A DNA stretch of 14,071 nt, taken from Kiritimatiellales bacterium. GTDB taxonomy: Bacteria; Verrucomicrobiota; Kiritimatiellia; Kiritimatiellales; Tichowtungiaceae. A program made the position numbers and the translations under genes. The notes below the pieces were generated by a model, which searched no databases, had not been told where the DNA came from, and saw only the letters and a program-made list of their open reading frames with translations. The number at the start of each line of letters is the position of its first letter. The first letter of the stretch is position 1. The stretch spans positions 1 to 14,071 of the forward strand of contig JAQUXG010000011.1 of the NCBI GenBank assembly GCA_028692515.1. The letters run 5' to 3'. Of the stretch, positions 13,859 to 14,071 are shown in pieces.

Positions 13859-14071
13859 TTATACGTCGAGTTTCTTTTTGAGCATGGCGATGACGGCGGG
13901 AGGATTGGCTTTGCCTTTGCTCTGCTTCATGACGTAGCCCATGAGCGCGTTGATGGAAGCGGCATTGCCCGCTTTGTAGGATTCAACCGCTTTGGCGTTG
14001 GCTGCGATCGCTTCTTCGGCCCAGGTTTCGAGCGCGCTGTCGTCGTTGACCTGCGCCATCCCCTTGGCTTC
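13859..14071 (-). CDS. gatB: Asp-tRNA(Asn)/Glu-tRNA(Gln) amidotransferase subunit B, C-terminal end (partial)
   Basis: Seventy codons from the right edge (frame EAKGMAQVNDDSALE...) to TAA at 13859-13861. The helical end with VESYKAGNAASINALMGYVM, then KGKANPPAV and MLKKKL, matches the YqeY-like C-terminal domain of GatB, the subunit that holds the tRNA and the kinase site of the GatCAB complex. That complex amidates mischarged Glu-tRNA(Gln) or Asp-tRNA(Asn). The internal ATG at 14059 is not the start; the gene continues off the window. It converges with the hydrolase gene. Confidence 0.93.
   Translation of the reverse strand, partial: EAKGMAQVNDDSALETWAEEAIAANAKAVESYKAGNAASINALMGYVMKQSKGKANPPAVIAMLKKKLDV

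Overview
The window reads as a stretch of bacterial chromosome of mid to slightly high GC. It holds housekeeping genes mixed with recently rearranged accessory genes. Nothing here fixes the taxonomy. The mix of a GH36-like glycosidase, long uncharacterised helical proteins and many short intergenic repeats (including a TTCCAA-N3-TTGGAA palindrome family) would fit the PVC group, perhaps Kiritimatiellota, but that is a recollection-based guess.

Layout, left to right. Positions 1-119 are the 3' end of an hslO (Hsp33) gene. A cytoplasmic GH36/melibiase-like glycosidase (370-2022, +) follows, and directly after its stop lies a second copy of the hslO 3' end (2023-2181). The two copies share at least 127 identical bases. 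Three leftward genes follow: a small Cys/His-rich protein (2206-2445), topB (2660-4729) and a PHP-family phosphoesterase (4825-5658). A rightward transketolase (5751-7738) ends in a clear intrinsic terminator. Next come two tandem paralogous genes (7848-9410 and 9781-11322) of unknown function. Their C-terminal segment resembles the dimerisation helices of histidine kinases, but the phospho-acceptor His and the ATPase domain are missing. A leftward, membrane-anchored D-Ala-D-Ala carboxypeptidase (11407-12513) converges on them. Then come a repeat-rich block, a rightward exported alpha/beta hydrolase (12738-13571), and the 3' end of a leftward gatB (13859-14071).

The most striking feature is one architecture seen twice. 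A whole gene sits between two direct copies of the 3' end of the gene to its left. At the first site the glycosidase lies between two hslO 3' ends that are identical. At the second, the second paralog lies between two copies of the junction formed by paralog 1's 3' end and the carboxypeptidase's 3' end, and these copies have diverged. The resident gene keeps an intact C-terminus each time and a spare gene end is left beyond the newcomer. No integrase or transposase is visible at either site. This points to a duplicative gene-insertion or tandem-duplication process that acted at two times.

A second theme is short repeats. Six TTCCAA-N3-TTGGAA palindromes lie in the window, five of them inside coding sequence (two in topB, three in the carboxypeptidase N-terminus). 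Degenerate 7-bp and 9-bp periodic arrays abut gene 3' ends. A perfect 28-bp palindrome and a perfect 21-nt inverted repeat lie in intergenic DNA.
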